From the NCBI GenBank assembly GCA_965217205.1, contig OZ244254.1, positions 682,001 to 746,000 of the forward strand: DNA of 64,000 nt, read 5' to 3'. The translations under genes and the position numbers were made by a program. Origin of the DNA: Maricaulis sp947259345. Lineage in GTDB: Bacteria > Pseudomonadota > Alphaproteobacteria > Caulobacterales > Maricaulaceae. Within the stretch, counting starts at the first letter, position 1. The number at the start of each line of letters is the position of its first letter. This document shows, piece after piece, positions 33,403 through 42,431 of the stretch. The notes beneath the pieces were generated by a model. The model saw nothing but the letters and a program-made list of their open reading frames with translations, ran no database searches and was not told where the DNA came from.

Positions 33403-33675
33403 ATGACCGAGAAACCCGAAACCGAGCTCACCGATCCCGATCCGATCGAGGCTGCCATCCTCAGCCTTGTCGCGGCGGCCCCGGAGAACCGCTCGATCTC
33501 GCCCGCCGATGTTGCCAAGGCGGTGGACCCGGAGCGTTTCAATCGCAAATTCGGCCATGTGCGCCAGGCCGCCATCCGTCTCGCCAAGGCAGGCAAGGTG
33601 ACCATTTTGCGCAAGGGCAAGCCGGTCGAGGATCCGGAGGCTTTCAAGGGTGTCTGGCGGATTGGCCGCGCCTGA
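33403..33675 (+). CDS. DUF3253 small winged-helix-like protein
   Basis: A 90-residue protein of the DUF3253 family: a helix-rich N-terminal part with 'ISPADVAKAVDPE' and the C-terminal wing-like 'GKVTILRKGKPVEDPEAFKGVWRIG'. The fold suggests nucleic-acid or protein binding, but function is not established. Its 3' end overlaps the uracil-DNA glycosylase-like gene by 26 bp, and the thioesterase ends 6 bp before it, so the three genes form one operon. Confidence 0.85.
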   Translation: MTEKPETELTDPDPIEAAILSLVAAAPENRSISPADVAKAVDPERFNRKFGHVRQAAIRLAKAGKVTILRKGKPVEDPEAFKGVWRIGRA

Positions 33676-34252
33676 TCTCGACGCACTTCTGGCGGATATC
33701 CGCGCCTGCCGGGTCTGCGCGGAGGCCATGCCGCATGAGCCTCGACCGGTCATCCAGGCGCATCCGGACGCTCGCATCCTGCTGGTCGGCCAGGCGCCGG
33801 GCACGCGTGTACATGCCTCCGGCAAGCCCTTCACCGACCCGTCCGGTGACCGGTTGCGCGACTGGCTGCAGATCGATGAAGCGGATTTCTATGACCCGGC
33901 CAAGCTGGCCATCGCGCCGATGGGCTTCTGTTTCCCCGGTCTGGACGCCAGGGGCGGCGATCTGCCGCCGCGTCGCGAATGTGCGCCACTCTGGCAAAAT
34001 CAGGTGCGCGAGGCCCTGCCCAATATCCGCTTGACCCTGCTGGTCGGGCAGTATGCCCAGCGTTTCTGGCTGGGTTCGCAGGCGCACAAGACGCTGACCG
34101 AAACCGTGCGCCATGCGGCCGATTACGGGCCTGATTTTCTCCCGCTCCCCCATCCGTCATGGCGGAATAGTGCCTGGTTGCGCAAAAACCCCTGGTTCGA
34201 GGCAATAATTCTCCCGATGCTGCGGTGCCGCATGAAAGAATTGTTGCCGTAA
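33650..34252 (+). CDS. Uracil-DNA glycosylase superfamily protein with four-Cys pattern
   Basis: A 200-residue UDG-fold protein. Motif A is 'VGQAPGTRVHASGKPFTDPS' and the C-terminal motif is 'LPLPHPSWRNSAWLRKNPW', with the HPS loop. Four cysteines (C20, C23, C94, C111; C-x2-C-x70-C-x16-C) match the spacing of the [4Fe-4S] site in family 4 UDGs. The usual family 4 start of motif A ('GEAPG') is changed to 'GQAPG', so uracil excision activity is not certain. The gene begins at GTG 33650 inside the DUF3253 gene. Confidence 0.85.
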   Translation: MSGGLAAPDLDALLADIRACRVCAEAMPHEPRPVIQAHPDARILLVGQAPGTRVHASGKPFTDPSGDRLRDWLQIDEADFYDPAKLAIAPMGFCFPGLDARGGDLPPRRECAPLWQNQVREALPNIRLTLLVGQYAQRFWLGSQAHKTLTETVRHAADYGPDFLPLPHPSWRNSAWLRKNPWFEAIILPMLRCRMKELLP

Positions 34253-34371
34253 ACCCGTTTCGGGGTGTTTTCGAGCGCTTGTGTGTTGGCCCGCGAAGCG
34301 GTATTCCGGCGCCCGAAATCGCGGCTCCGTCAGCGGTGGCCGTCTCAGCTGAACAAAAGGGTTTGCTGCCT

Positions 34372-35445
34372 ATGAGCGTTCTCGAGCATCCGTCTTTCGA
34401 CAATCACGAGAGAATTCTTTTCGCGACCGATGAAGTCACCGGGCTGAAAGCCATTATCGGTGTCCACACCACGGTCAGCGGTCCGGCCTGCGGTGGCTGC
34501 CGCATGTGGTCTTATCCCAATTCGGAGGCTGCGCTCCAGGACGTGCTGCGCCTGTCCCAGGGGATGAGCTACAAGAATATCATGGCCGACCTGCCGATCG
34601 GTGGCGGTAAGTCCGTGATCATGAAGCCGGAAGGCTCCTTCGACCGCAAGGCCCTGTTCGAGGCCTTCGGTCGCGCCGTGGCCAGCCTGAATGGCATGTA
34701 CATCACGGCCGAGGATGTCGGCGTCAGCCCGGACGACATGATGGCCGTGCGCGCCTCGACCGAGCATGTGGTCGGTTTGCCGGAAGGCAAGGACGCTTCG
34801 GGTGACCCGTCGCCGGTGACCGCCGAGGGCGTGTTCCGCGGCATGAAGGTCTGCGTCGAGCGCGGCCTGGGCAAGTCGGACATGTCCGGCGTCAAGGTCG
34901 CCATCCAGGGCGCCGCCGGTCATGTCGGTGCCTATCTGGCCGGCCATCTGGCCAAGGCCGGGGCCGAGCTCTTCATCACCGATATCAACCAGGACGGTCT
35001 CGAGCGTCTCAAGGCCGAGCATGGGGCCACCATTGTCGGCCTCGACGATATCTACGACCTCGATGTTGATGTCTTCGCACCCTGTGCGCTGGGCTCGGTG
35101 ATCAATCCGGACACGATTGACCGCATCAAGGCGAAGATCATCGCCGGTGCTGCCAACAACCAGCTCGCCACGCGCGAGATGGGGGCGGAAATCCTCAAGC
35201 GCGGCAAGGTCTACGCGCCGGACTATGTGCTCAATGCCGGCGGCATCATCAATGTGATGGGCGAGATTGCCGGCGACTTCAATCCGGAATGGGTGAAGGG
35301 CAAGCTGATCGGTCTCGAGAAGACGCTGGGCGAGATCCTCGACCAGTCGGAAAGTGAAGGCCGCCCGTCCAACCTCATCGCCGACGAGATCGCCCGTCAG
35401 CGCATCGAGGAAAAGCGCGCCGCCAAGCTGGGCAAGGCTGCCTAG
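34372..35445 (+). CDS. Leu/Phe/Val-type amino-acid dehydrogenase
   Basis: A 357-residue NAD-dependent Glu/Leu/Phe/Val dehydrogenase that deaminates a branched-chain or aromatic amino acid to its keto acid. The catalytic lysines are in 'GMSYKNIMADLPIGGGKSV', and the dinucleotide-binding turn is 'VAIQGAAGHVGAYLA'. The length fits leucine dehydrogenase. ATG 34372 is used with AAAAGGG upstream; the open frame continues into the gap before it. A 119-bp gap after the previous gene likely holds its promoter. A strong terminator follows 29 bp after the stop. Confidence 0.92.
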   Translation: MSVLEHPSFDNHERILFATDEVTGLKAIIGVHTTVSGPACGGCRMWSYPNSEAALQDVLRLSQGMSYKNIMADLPIGGGKSVIMKPEGSFDRKALFEAFGRAVASLNGMYITAEDVGVSPDDMMAVRASTEHVVGLPEGKDASGDPSPVTAEGVFRGMKVCVERGLGKSDMSGVKVAIQGAAGHVGAYLAGHLAKAGAELFITDINQDGLERLKAEHGATIVGLDDIYDLDVDVFAPCALGSVINPDTIDRIKAKIIAGAANNQLATREMGAEILKRGKVYAPDYVLNAGGIINVMGEIAGDFNPEWVKGKLIGLEKTLGEILDQSESEGRPSNLIADEIARQRIEEKRAAKLGKAA

Positions 35446-35473
35446 GCAAGCTGCGCTGCACAAGCCGAATGCG

Positions 35474-35503
35474 AAACGCCCCCGCCGATCGGCGGGGGCG
35501 TTT
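35474..35503 (+). terminator. Rho-independent bidirectional terminator
   Basis: AAACGCCCCCGCC and GGCGGGGGCGTTT form a perfect 13-bp stem around a GATC loop, followed by TTTT. It ends the amino-acid dehydrogenase transcript, and with its A-tract on the left it can also act on the minus strand, where the secreted-protein gene ends 160 bp away. Confidence 0.9.
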
Positions 35504-35664
35504 TGTCGTTGGGTGCGCATTCGTTCCGCAAGTGTCATTGCCGGGGTCGTCCAGTCGGACCGTAACCGCCTGCAGGAATGCTCCGCGCCCGTTCGGCTTT
35601 TCAGTCAGGCGGCGCCAGGCGGCCCGGCCTGGTGCCGGACCGCGCTGGATTGCAAGCCGAACAG

Positions 35665-37824
35665 CTACTGATCGAACCCGGTGCCGGTGACATGTCCGTT
35701 GCGGGTAAGCAGACGCAGCGCCCGGGCTCCGGCATGGTTGACCGTGTCGTCGTGGATCAGGGCGAGGGTAATGTCACCATTGACGTTGAGGCCGGTGGTG
35801 CCAAGAGCGGCTGCCAGGTCCGTGCTTGAGAATGTTGCCGTCCAGGTCCCGTTCGCACCCTCGACCAGCGATACGTCGGGTATGAGTGCTGTCGCGGTCG
35901 GTATCGGGCCAGTCGTTCGTCTGACTGTGACCTGAATGCCTTCACCTGCCAGCGTGTCCAGTCCGGAAGCGATTCCGGTAATACGGAATCGGCTCGTGAC
36001 CCCGCCACTCTCGCGCAGGTTAACCCAGGCGAAGTCGCCATGGGTGATGGCGGTGGTCTCCAGCCCGTCGTCCCGTGAGAGCGGCGCGGCGTCGGTGTCT
36101 GCGACCGCGCTCGCCGTAAACCCGGCATCCGCGACCAGTTCAAGCGTGACCGTCGGCGTTTGCGGCGTGATGACGGTTTGGTTGTCGGCGTCGGCCGTGA
36201 TCGTAACCAGCCCGTCCGTGGCGCCGTCAAAGGCGTCCACCTCCGCGCCCGTCGCCGGGCATGTGAACACGTTCGCACTCGCTCCGCCTCCTGGCGTGCA
36301 CGCTCCGGCCCCCGAGACCGCTACGCCGCCAATCCCGGTCGCGCCGGCCGGGAAGGTGATGATTACGTCAGCCGATGCCAGCACGTCGTCGGCGCTGTCA
36401 GCCGAGGCGCCGCCACCCCCGATCGTGGTTTCGTCCACATTGCCATCGCGCACTGTCGCGATCCGCGCGATCTGGCCTGTGCCCTGCAGGGCGTCGCCAT
36501 TGCTGTCGAACTGACCAACCGGTGGGTCGGCCGCAGTGTCGAAGTCGATCGCGAAGGAGACAAACCCGGCGAAGGTCAACACCTCAAGAGTCTCACTGTC
36601 GCCGGCATAGGAGCCCGCATCATTCGTCGGAGTAAGGGTCACCTCAACGCTTACCGGATCGCCGTTGCTTACCACCTCGATCGGCAGCAGGATTGAGCCG
36701 TCATTGGCGTCAAATCCGCTGCAGGCGTTGACTTGACCGGTGGAAACGAAACCAATCGAGGAGCCGCGTGCCCCACCGCCAGACGCGATTTGAAAGGCGC
36801 AGTCCGGATCGGTTGCCTGGCTGAAATCGCCCGTGTTCACAGGTTGGTCAAATACCGCGTTGGACAGTGTGATGAGCAGGTCGACCTCGCCGCCAGCGCC
36901 CATCTGCACGAACCTGTCGGAAAGACCGAAATCAAGTACGAGGTTGCCGATTAAAGTGCTAGAGGCCTCCGTTGCCAGCACCTGGCCAGAGAGGTCTGAT
37001 GCGGCGTCAAGCGAAACCAGGGCGGCGGACGCGTCTGCCTGGATAGAAAACTGGGTCGCGGCGAGGCTGAGATTATTTGCCGCGTCACTCGCTACGCCTG
37101 CCGCAACATCAATGGTAACCGGCCCGGTGCCAACCGGCGAAATCGTGGCCGTATAGACTGTGTCGCCATCTGATCCGGTGAAGTTTGACGCGGTACCATT
37201 TCCGACATCGATCTCCCCCAGCGTGAAACCATTCACGGCCTCAGAGAAGGTCACCGTGATCGTGAAATCGCCTTGTACGGGGCCACCCGCGGCGGAGCTG
37301 AGCGACACGTCCGGTGGGGTCGTATCGCCACCGCTGTATTGGATGTCATCAATATCAAAACTATGGGGCATTCCGTTTGGATCTACTCCACCAATGTAGA
37401 GAACGGTCGTTCCTGCCGGTGGCGTGTAGACACCATTCCCGGGATCAAACGCCTCAGAGCCAATTACGCCCGGATCCCCGTATGTAATTGAAGTAGTGCC
37501 TGAATTCGCAGTAAAATTTGTCAGGGTGAATTGGGTAATCTCATTGCCGCCCAGCGCAGTAATGGAACTGGATCCGGTCGATCTTTGCATTCGCAAGGAC
37601 CCAGCAATGACTTCGATGCTGCCGCCGGACGCGCCGAACGATAATGTGTTTTCATCATTCGTGAAGCTATCGCCCTTCGCGCCGGGTGTTTCGCCAGAGA
37701 AATCCTCAACAGCCTGCGCCAGCGACGCGCCAGTATGCCCTATGGCGCTCATGCTCCCGATTAATATGACCATAAACAAGTAAACAATCGGATGATTACT
37801 CGTTTTTCTGAAACCGTTCCTCAC
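35665..37824 (-). CDS. Large secreted protein with bacterial Ig-like domain
   Basis: A 719-residue exported protein. GTG 37824 is the start because GGGGGA lies 6 nt upstream and a signal peptide follows, with likely cleavage at 'SLAQA-VEDF' (after about A38). Residues 39-165 form a beta-rich domain. About 166-262 look like an Ig-like Big_12 domain ('TPPDVSLSSAAGGPVQGDF', 'VTFSEAVNGFTL'). The remainder is low-Lys, Gly/Asp/Thr-rich beta sequence with four cysteines. I see no LPXTG, IPTL-type or autotransporter C-terminus, so export may be by type I/II or simply to the periplasm. It lies in a less GC-rich segment and may be acquired. Confidence 0.85.
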   Translation of the reverse strand: MRNGFRKTSNHPIVYLFMVILIGSMSAIGHTGASLAQAVEDFSGETPGAKGDSFTNDENTLSFGASGGSIEVIAGSLRMQRSTGSSSITALGGNEITQFTLTNFTANSGTTSITYGDPGVIGSEAFDPGNGVYTPPAGTTVLYIGGVDPNGMPHSFDIDDIQYSGGDTTPPDVSLSSAAGGPVQGDFTITVTFSEAVNGFTLGEIDVGNGTASNFTGSDGDTVYTATISPVGTGPVTIDVAAGVASDAANNLSLAATQFSIQADASAALVSLDAASDLSGQVLATEASSTLIGNLVLDFGLSDRFVQMGAGGEVDLLITLSNAVFDQPVNTGDFSQATDPDCAFQIASGGGARGSSIGFVSTGQVNACSGFDANDGSILLPIEVVSNGDPVSVEVTLTPTNDAGSYAGDSETLEVLTFAGFVSFAIDFDTAADPPVGQFDSNGDALQGTGQIARIATVRDGNVDETTIGGGGASADSADDVLASADVIITFPAGATGIGGVAVSGAGACTPGGGASANVFTCPATGAEVDAFDGATDGLVTITADADNQTVITPQTPTVTLELVADAGFTASAVADTDAAPLSRDDGLETTAITHGDFAWVNLRESGGVTSRFRITGIASGLDTLAGEGIQVTVRRTTGPIPTATALIPDVSLVEGANGTWTATFSSTDLAAALGTTGLNVNGDITLALIHDDTVNHAGARALRLLTRNGHVTGTGFDQ

Positions 37825-38132
37825 TGGACGTCCCCCTCTTGAACAACAAGCGTTTACGCCCGCGAACAAATCAAAGGCTTCGCAGCGAAAACCTGTTCTA
37901 CGCGAGCTGAATACGCCCAATTTTTAGTTGACCGCCAATACTGGAGCAGGGACACACGAGAGACCGACAGCTCAGCATTGATATTGGGGCCAATACCAAT
38001 CGCTACTCAGGTTCTGTGCTGTCTGGACGACAACATAGCCATGCGGGTCAGTTAAGTGTTATCGCAAAGCCGTGTTAATGATCGCTCGTGCATAATCGCA
38101 TTGCACCGTGTCCAGAATGGCGGTGAAACGCT
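37825..38132. other. Intergenic region, probable promoter of the secreted-protein gene
   Basis: These 308 bp lie between the AraC gene end and the secreted-protein start, both on the minus strand. The ribosome site GGGGGA is at its left edge. I see no ORF, repeat or clear promoter consensus. Base composition is more AT-rich than in the flanking housekeeping DNA. Confidence 0.6.
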
Positions 38133-39167
38133 TCACGCAATCTGCCGGATCCAGTCCGCATATTTGACATCACCAACGCGGTTGGAAAGCGCCCGGCCAT
38201 CATTCGCTGTCTGCGATTCCGAGCGTGCTTCGGTCGGGCTGATACCAAAGCGGAACTTGAATTGGCGCGAAAAGACTGCCGGATCGGAGAAGCCGAGCGT
38301 GAACGCCAAATGGGAAATGCTCTTTGGTTGTCCGCTAAAAGCTGCGAGCTCAGAAAAAGCGCGCCTGAGTCGAAGCTCGCGCAGATAGGCCTTCACGCCT
38401 CCGAACTCCCTGAACAGCTCGTATAGTTTCGAGCGGGAAACGCTCAGGTGCGCTGAAATATGCGACACTGAAAGGTCTGGATTGTGTAGGTGTTCTTTCA
38501 TGAATATTTGAGCGCGCATCAGAATGCTGCGATTATATACCTTGGGCGGGTTTTGTAGATCGATCTGTGCGCCGTTCAGCGCCATCGCGGCAAGATTGAC
38601 CAGCGTCTTCGCCGTCTCGGAGATCTGCCAATCCGGCAGGTCCCGGGCGACCTTGAACAGGGAAACCAGGAATTCTTTCAAAAGCATGCCAGCACCAGAG
38701 TGGCCATCGAACACGAGGCCGTGTGTGGCGTCCGGGCGCTGCAGGAGCGGCGCGAGCCGGCGGCGGGGAATGAAAGCGTTAATGATCTCGTAGTTGCTCG
38801 TCCAGGAATAGAATTCATCGGCCTGATCAAGAACCACGAAATCGCCAGCTCCGCTTTCCACGGCGCGGCCTGCACACTTCATCTCCGCCTGTCCGTTCAA
38901 AAAGATATGCAGCTGATAATTGTCAATCCCGTCGCGGGCGATGCGGGCGGGGTCGCGCCGGAATTCTTGCGCGCCGAGACGGCAGTGATTGACCGCGATG
39001 TCTTCCAGCAGAAAACTTTCAACGCATGCGTTGAATGGACGGGTGTGCCCGCTTCGATGAGGGTTTACCTCAAAACAAACGTCGATCGCCTCTCGCCAGA
39101 TGGAAAACCGGTCCGAGGGCGCAAGACTCGACGTGTCAAAATAAGAGTGATCGGTCGTGTTCGACAA
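38133..39167 (-). CDS. AraC-family transcriptional regulator (TTG start)
   Basis: A 344-residue regulator. The N-terminal domain resembles the AraC-binding-like domain of the AraC_binding_2 class ('SLAPSDRFSIWREAIDVCFE'). The C-terminal ~100 residues hold two helix-turn-helix motifs, including 'LSVSHISAHLSVSRSKLYEL' and 'ISHLAFTLGFSDPAVFSRQF', the typical AraC signature. No ATG precedes the conserved N-terminus, so the start is the TTG at 39167 with a weak 'GGGTAAG' upstream. It is upstream of the secreted-protein gene on the same strand and may control it. The flanking DNA is AT-rich. Confidence 0.88.
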   Translation of the reverse strand: MSNTTDHSYFDTSSLAPSDRFSIWREAIDVCFEVNPHRSGHTRPFNACVESFLLEDIAVNHCRLGAQEFRRDPARIARDGIDNYQLHIFLNGQAEMKCAGRAVESGAGDFVVLDQADEFYSWTSNYEIINAFIPRRRLAPLLQRPDATHGLVFDGHSGAGMLLKEFLVSLFKVARDLPDWQISETAKTLVNLAAMALNGAQIDLQNPPKVYNRSILMRAQIFMKEHLHNPDLSVSHISAHLSVSRSKLYELFREFGGVKAYLRELRLRRAFSELAAFSGQPKSISHLAFTLGFSDPAVFSRQFKFRFGISPTEARSESQTANDGRALSNRVGDVKYADWIRQIA

Positions 39168-39403
39168 TTCTTACCCAATCCCGGCTTCTGCAAACCCTTG
39201 CGGACTTTGCACCGGGACCCTCACTCACTGCTGATTTGAGGTAACAGGCATAATTTGAGACCTTTGCGGGATCAATAATATTTTGTGTTGTGAGATGATA
39301 GGGCGAAATTCAAGGTCACGTTAATGAGAGTTTAGTCAAAGATTATCTCGTGATCGAATATATAGAGGTGATTACTAATTCTATGTTGTAGAGCTTCCAC
39401 CTT
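39168..39403. other. AT-rich intergenic region upstream of the AraC gene
   Basis: A 236-bp stretch much richer in A/T than the rest of the window (runs such as 'AATAATATTTTGTG' and 'CGAATATATAGAGG'), with no supported ORF. It probably holds the AraC promoter and marks the centre of a possibly foreign segment. Confidence 0.7.
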
Positions 39404-39718
39404 TTACCCGGTTGAAGCAATGGTCAGCCGGAGGTCTCGGATGACGGCGCGAGGCTTGCGTACCTTGTTGTCGTCGCCCGCTGAGGCTTGGTCGCGGCGA
39501 ATGCTGGTGACTTTTGAGAGATTGGTGGTGATGCGCTTTACCTTGGCGACCATCTCCAACGCTCCGATCAGATAGTCGCCGCCTGTTTTCCGGTACAGGG
39601 CGATATCGCTGACGAAGTCCTCGACGCCGGCATCACCGGCAAAGTGTTCTTCCTGCTTCGTTTCGATTCCCGCAAGAGAACTTTTTACTCTGTCTGTCCC
39701 ATCTAGGAAGGCCTGCAA
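39404..39718 (-). CDS. Unrecognised ORF, possibly a gene remnant
   Basis: An open frame of 104 codons from a TTG at 39718, extending as an open frame about ten codons further up to a stop near 39749 without an ATG. The product ('IALYRKTGGDYLIGALEMVA' in its middle) has mixed charged sequence and no motif I know. With no good start and no ribosome site, it may be the tail of a broken gene or mobile-element remnant rather than an expressed gene. It lies between the AraC gene and the iron transporter at the edge of the unusual segment. Confidence 0.3.
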   Translation of the reverse strand: MQAFLDGTDRVKSSLAGIETKQEEHFAGDAGVEDFVSDIALYRKTGGDYLIGALEMVAKVKRITTNLSKVTSIRRDQASAGDDNKVRKPRAVIRDLRLTIASTG

Positions 39719-39751
39719 TACGAGTTGCCCCGGACGAGTCCAGTTGTAAGC

Positions 39752-40783
39752 CTACGCCGCCACGACCCGCACATAGACCGGGTCCAGCTCGACGCTGACA
39801 CGATCACCTTCCTGGATCGGAGAGGGGGCGGGCGTTTGCGCGGTCCACTCGCCCGCCTCGCTGGCGAAGCGATGGGTGAGGTGAGGGCCGGCGGAGCGGC
39901 GGCGGGTGATGGTATACTCGCCTTCGGGCTTGAGGCTCAGTGTGAAGGCGCGGGGACGGATCAGCACGGAGACCGGCTGGTCGTCCTCGAAGCCATTGGC
40001 ATCGACGGGACCAAAGGGTGTCTCGGCCTGACCGCCGGTGACGCTTGCCTCGATAATCTCGACATCACCGAGCAGTTTCGCCGCCGTGGCGGAGACCGGG
40101 CTCATCCAGACCTCGTCCGGCGCGCCGGTCTGTATCACGCGACCGCCATCCATCAGGGCCAGCTGGTCGGCGACGGCCATGGCCTCTTCCGCGTCATGGG
40201 TGACGATGAGGGCGGTGGTGCCGGCGGCCCGCAGCGTGTCGACCGTGCGCTCGCGCAGCTCGCCACGCAGGCGCCGGTCGAGACCGGAGAAGGGTTCGTC
40301 CAGCAGAACGACCGCGGGCTCGGGTGCCAGCGCCCGCGCCAGCGCCACGCGCTGCTGCTCGCCGCCGGAAAGCTCGTGCGGATAGGCCTTGGCCTTGTGA
40401 CCCAGCTCCGCCGCCTCCAGCTGCGTCATGGCGCGCGCCTGCTTGTCCGGACCGGAAAGACCGAAGGCGACATTGGCCAGAGCGGTCATGTGCGGGAAGA
40501 GGGCGTAATCCTGGAAAACCATGCCGACGCGGCGCGCTTCTGGCGGGACATGGGTGCGCGCATCATTCCAGATCGTGTCGCCGAGGCGGATCGATCCGGC
40601 TTCGAGGCGTTCGAGCCCGGCGATGGCGCGCAAGAGGGTGGATTTGCCGCTACCCGACGGGCCCAGCAGCGCGGTGATGCGCCCGGCCTGCAGGTCGAGA
40701 TCGGCACCCGCCAATGCCGCATGATCGGCGCGGTAGCGACGCTCGGCTCCGCGAATGCTCAGCACTGTACGCATGTCGGCCAT
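39752..40783 (-). CDS. fbpC: Ferric-iron ABC transporter ATP-binding protein
   Basis: A 343-residue ATPase: Walker A 'GPSGSGKST', Q-loop 'VFQDYALFPHM', signature 'LSGGEQQRVALARAL', Walker B 'VVLLDEPFSGLD' and 'VTHDAEEAM'. A C-terminal TOBE-like domain (about 255-343) places it with Fe3+/polyamine/sulfate-type importers. ATG 40783 is chosen with GGGGGA upstream; a GTG at 40810 that overlaps the permease stop is the alternative. It is the last gene of the binding protein-permease-ATPase operon. Confidence 0.93.
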   Translation of the reverse strand: MADMRTVLSIRGAERRYRADHAALAGADLDLQAGRITALLGPSGSGKSTLLRAIAGLERLEAGSIRLGDTIWNDARTHVPPEARRVGMVFQDYALFPHMTALANVAFGLSGPDKQARAMTQLEAAELGHKAKAYPHELSGGEQQRVALARALAPEPAVVLLDEPFSGLDRRLRGELRERTVDTLRAAGTTALIVTHDAEEAMAVADQLALMDGGRVIQTGAPDEVWMSPVSATAAKLLGDVEIIEASVTGGQAETPFGPVDANGFEDDQPVSVLIRPRAFTLSLKPEGEYTITRRRSAGPHLTHRFASEAGEWTAQTPAPSPIQEGDRVSVELDPVYVRVVAA

Positions 40784-40806
40784 GCGGGCTTCCCCCAGGA
40801 GACGTT

Positions 40807-42429
40807 TCACGGATCCTGTCTGGATAGGTAGCGGGCCACGAAGATCATGGGAAGCAGGGCGACCAGCGGAATGAGGAGTGAGGGCAGGGCGGCCTCGCCC
40901 AGACGCTCATCGCTGGCGAAATTGTGGGCGATGATGGCCAGGGTGTCATAGTTGAAGGGGCGCAGGATCATGGTCGCCGGCAACTCCTTGAGCACCTCGA
41001 CAAAAACCAGCAGACCCGCCGAGGTTACGCCCGCGACAATGAGCGGCCAGTGAATGTGCCAGACGCGCTGGCCGCGGCTCGCACCCAGCGTCCGGGCGGC
41101 ACCATCCAGCGAGGGCGTGACGCGCGCCAGCGCCGTTTCGGCAGGGCTGATGGCGGCGGCAGCAAAGCGCGAGAGATAGGCGAAGACCAGCGCGGCGCCG
41201 GTCCCGGTGAGCAGGATGGGGAAGACCTCACCGGTAACAGAGCGCCAGGCCGGATCGAGCAGGGATTGCGTGCCGGACAGGATGGCGATCACGCCGACGG
41301 CGGCGACGGCGCCCGGTACGGCATAGCCCAGGCCGGCCGCGCGGGCAGCCAGGGTGGCGATGGCTGTGCGGCTGCGCAGGGCATAGGCGGTGGCCAGACC
41401 CAGTGCTGCAGCGATCAGGGCGGTAATCCCGGCCAGACTCAGCGAATGCCAGCTGGCCGCGACAAGGCCCGGCGCGGTCTCGGTATGGGCGGCCAGCCAG
41501 ACCAGCCGGCCGAGTGGAATGAGCATGCCGAGGGTCAGCGGCAAGAGGCAGGCCGTGAGGGCGCCCAGCGCGGGCAGGCCGCTCAGGCGAATGCGCGGCG
41601 AGGGCTTGTGCCGGCCGGCGGCATTGACGCTGCGCGCGCGGCGGCGCTGAGCCCGCTCCAGCCCAAAGACCAGCATGGCGATGAAGACGAGGACGAGGGA
41701 GAGGCGCGCGGCATCAACCAGCGAACCGGCGCCACTCCAGGCGCGGATCAGGCCGATCGACAGGGTCGGGGCACCGAGGTGGGAGACGGTGCCGTAATCC
41801 GCCAGACTTTCCATCACGACCAGGGCGAGGCCTGCGGCGATGGCCGGGCGCGCCATTGGCAGCGAGGTGCGCGAAAAGGCGGACATGGGCCCGGCACCCA
41901 GTGTGCGCGCCGCATTATAGGCGTCGGCGGACTGGCTGGAGAAGGTGTTGCGGGCCAGAAGGTAGACATAAGGATAGAGGACGAGGGCGAACATCAGGCC
42001 CGCCCCCCAGCTGCCGCGAATGGTCGGGAAGAGGCCGCCCGTGGCCGCGTGCAGCGGCCCGCCAGCGGCACTGAGGTCGAGCCAGGCATAGGCGGCGACA
42101 TAGGCCGGGACAGCGAGTGGCAGGATGAGAATCCAGCCGAGCGTGCGGCGTCCGGTAAACTCGGTCCGCGCCATCAGCCAGCCCAGCCCCGTGCCGATCA
42201 GCCCGGCACCACCCGCCGCGATCAGGCCAACCAGAGCAGAGGTGAGGAGATAGGTGGGAAGTCGCGTTCCGGCGAGATGACGCAGATAATCACCGGTCTC
42301 GCCGGACAGGCCGATCCAGACCACAGCGAGGATCGGCGCCGCGCACAGGGTCGCGGCGAGGATGGCCAGGCTGGTGGCCCGCCCGGGCATTAGGGTGCCC
42401 GGGCGTTTGAAGGCAGCCGTCAGACTCAC
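40807..42429 (-). CDS. fbpB: Ferric-iron ABC transporter permease
   Basis: A 540-residue inner-membrane protein with about twelve transmembrane segments, two BPD_transp_1-type permease halves fused in one chain as in FbpB/SfuB. The second EAA-like loop includes 'AARTLGASRGQRVWHIHWPL', and the first has 'AARTLGAGPMSAFSRTSLP'. It starts at GTG 42429, 2 bp after the binding-protein stop, and ends overlapping the ATPase gene region. It would carry Fe3+ released by the binding protein into the cytoplasm. Confidence 0.92.
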   Translation of the reverse strand: MSLTAAFKRPGTLMPGRATSLAILAATLCAAPILAVVWIGLSGETGDYLRHLAGTRLPTYLLTSALVGLIAAGGAGLIGTGLGWLMARTEFTGRRTLGWILILPLAVPAYVAAYAWLDLSAAGGPLHAATGGLFPTIRGSWGAGLMFALVLYPYVYLLARNTFSSQSADAYNAARTLGAGPMSAFSRTSLPMARPAIAAGLALVVMESLADYGTVSHLGAPTLSIGLIRAWSGAGSLVDAARLSLVLVFIAMLVFGLERAQRRRARSVNAAGRHKPSPRIRLSGLPALGALTACLLPLTLGMLIPLGRLVWLAAHTETAPGLVAASWHSLSLAGITALIAAALGLATAYALRSRTAIATLAARAAGLGYAVPGAVAAVGVIAILSGTQSLLDPAWRSVTGEVFPILLTGTGAALVFAYLSRFAAAAISPAETALARVTPSLDGAARTLGASRGQRVWHIHWPLIVAGVTSAGLLVFVEVLKELPATMILRPFNYDTLAIIAHNFASDERLGEAALPSLLIPLVALLPMIFVARYLSRQDP

Positions 42430-42431
42430 GC

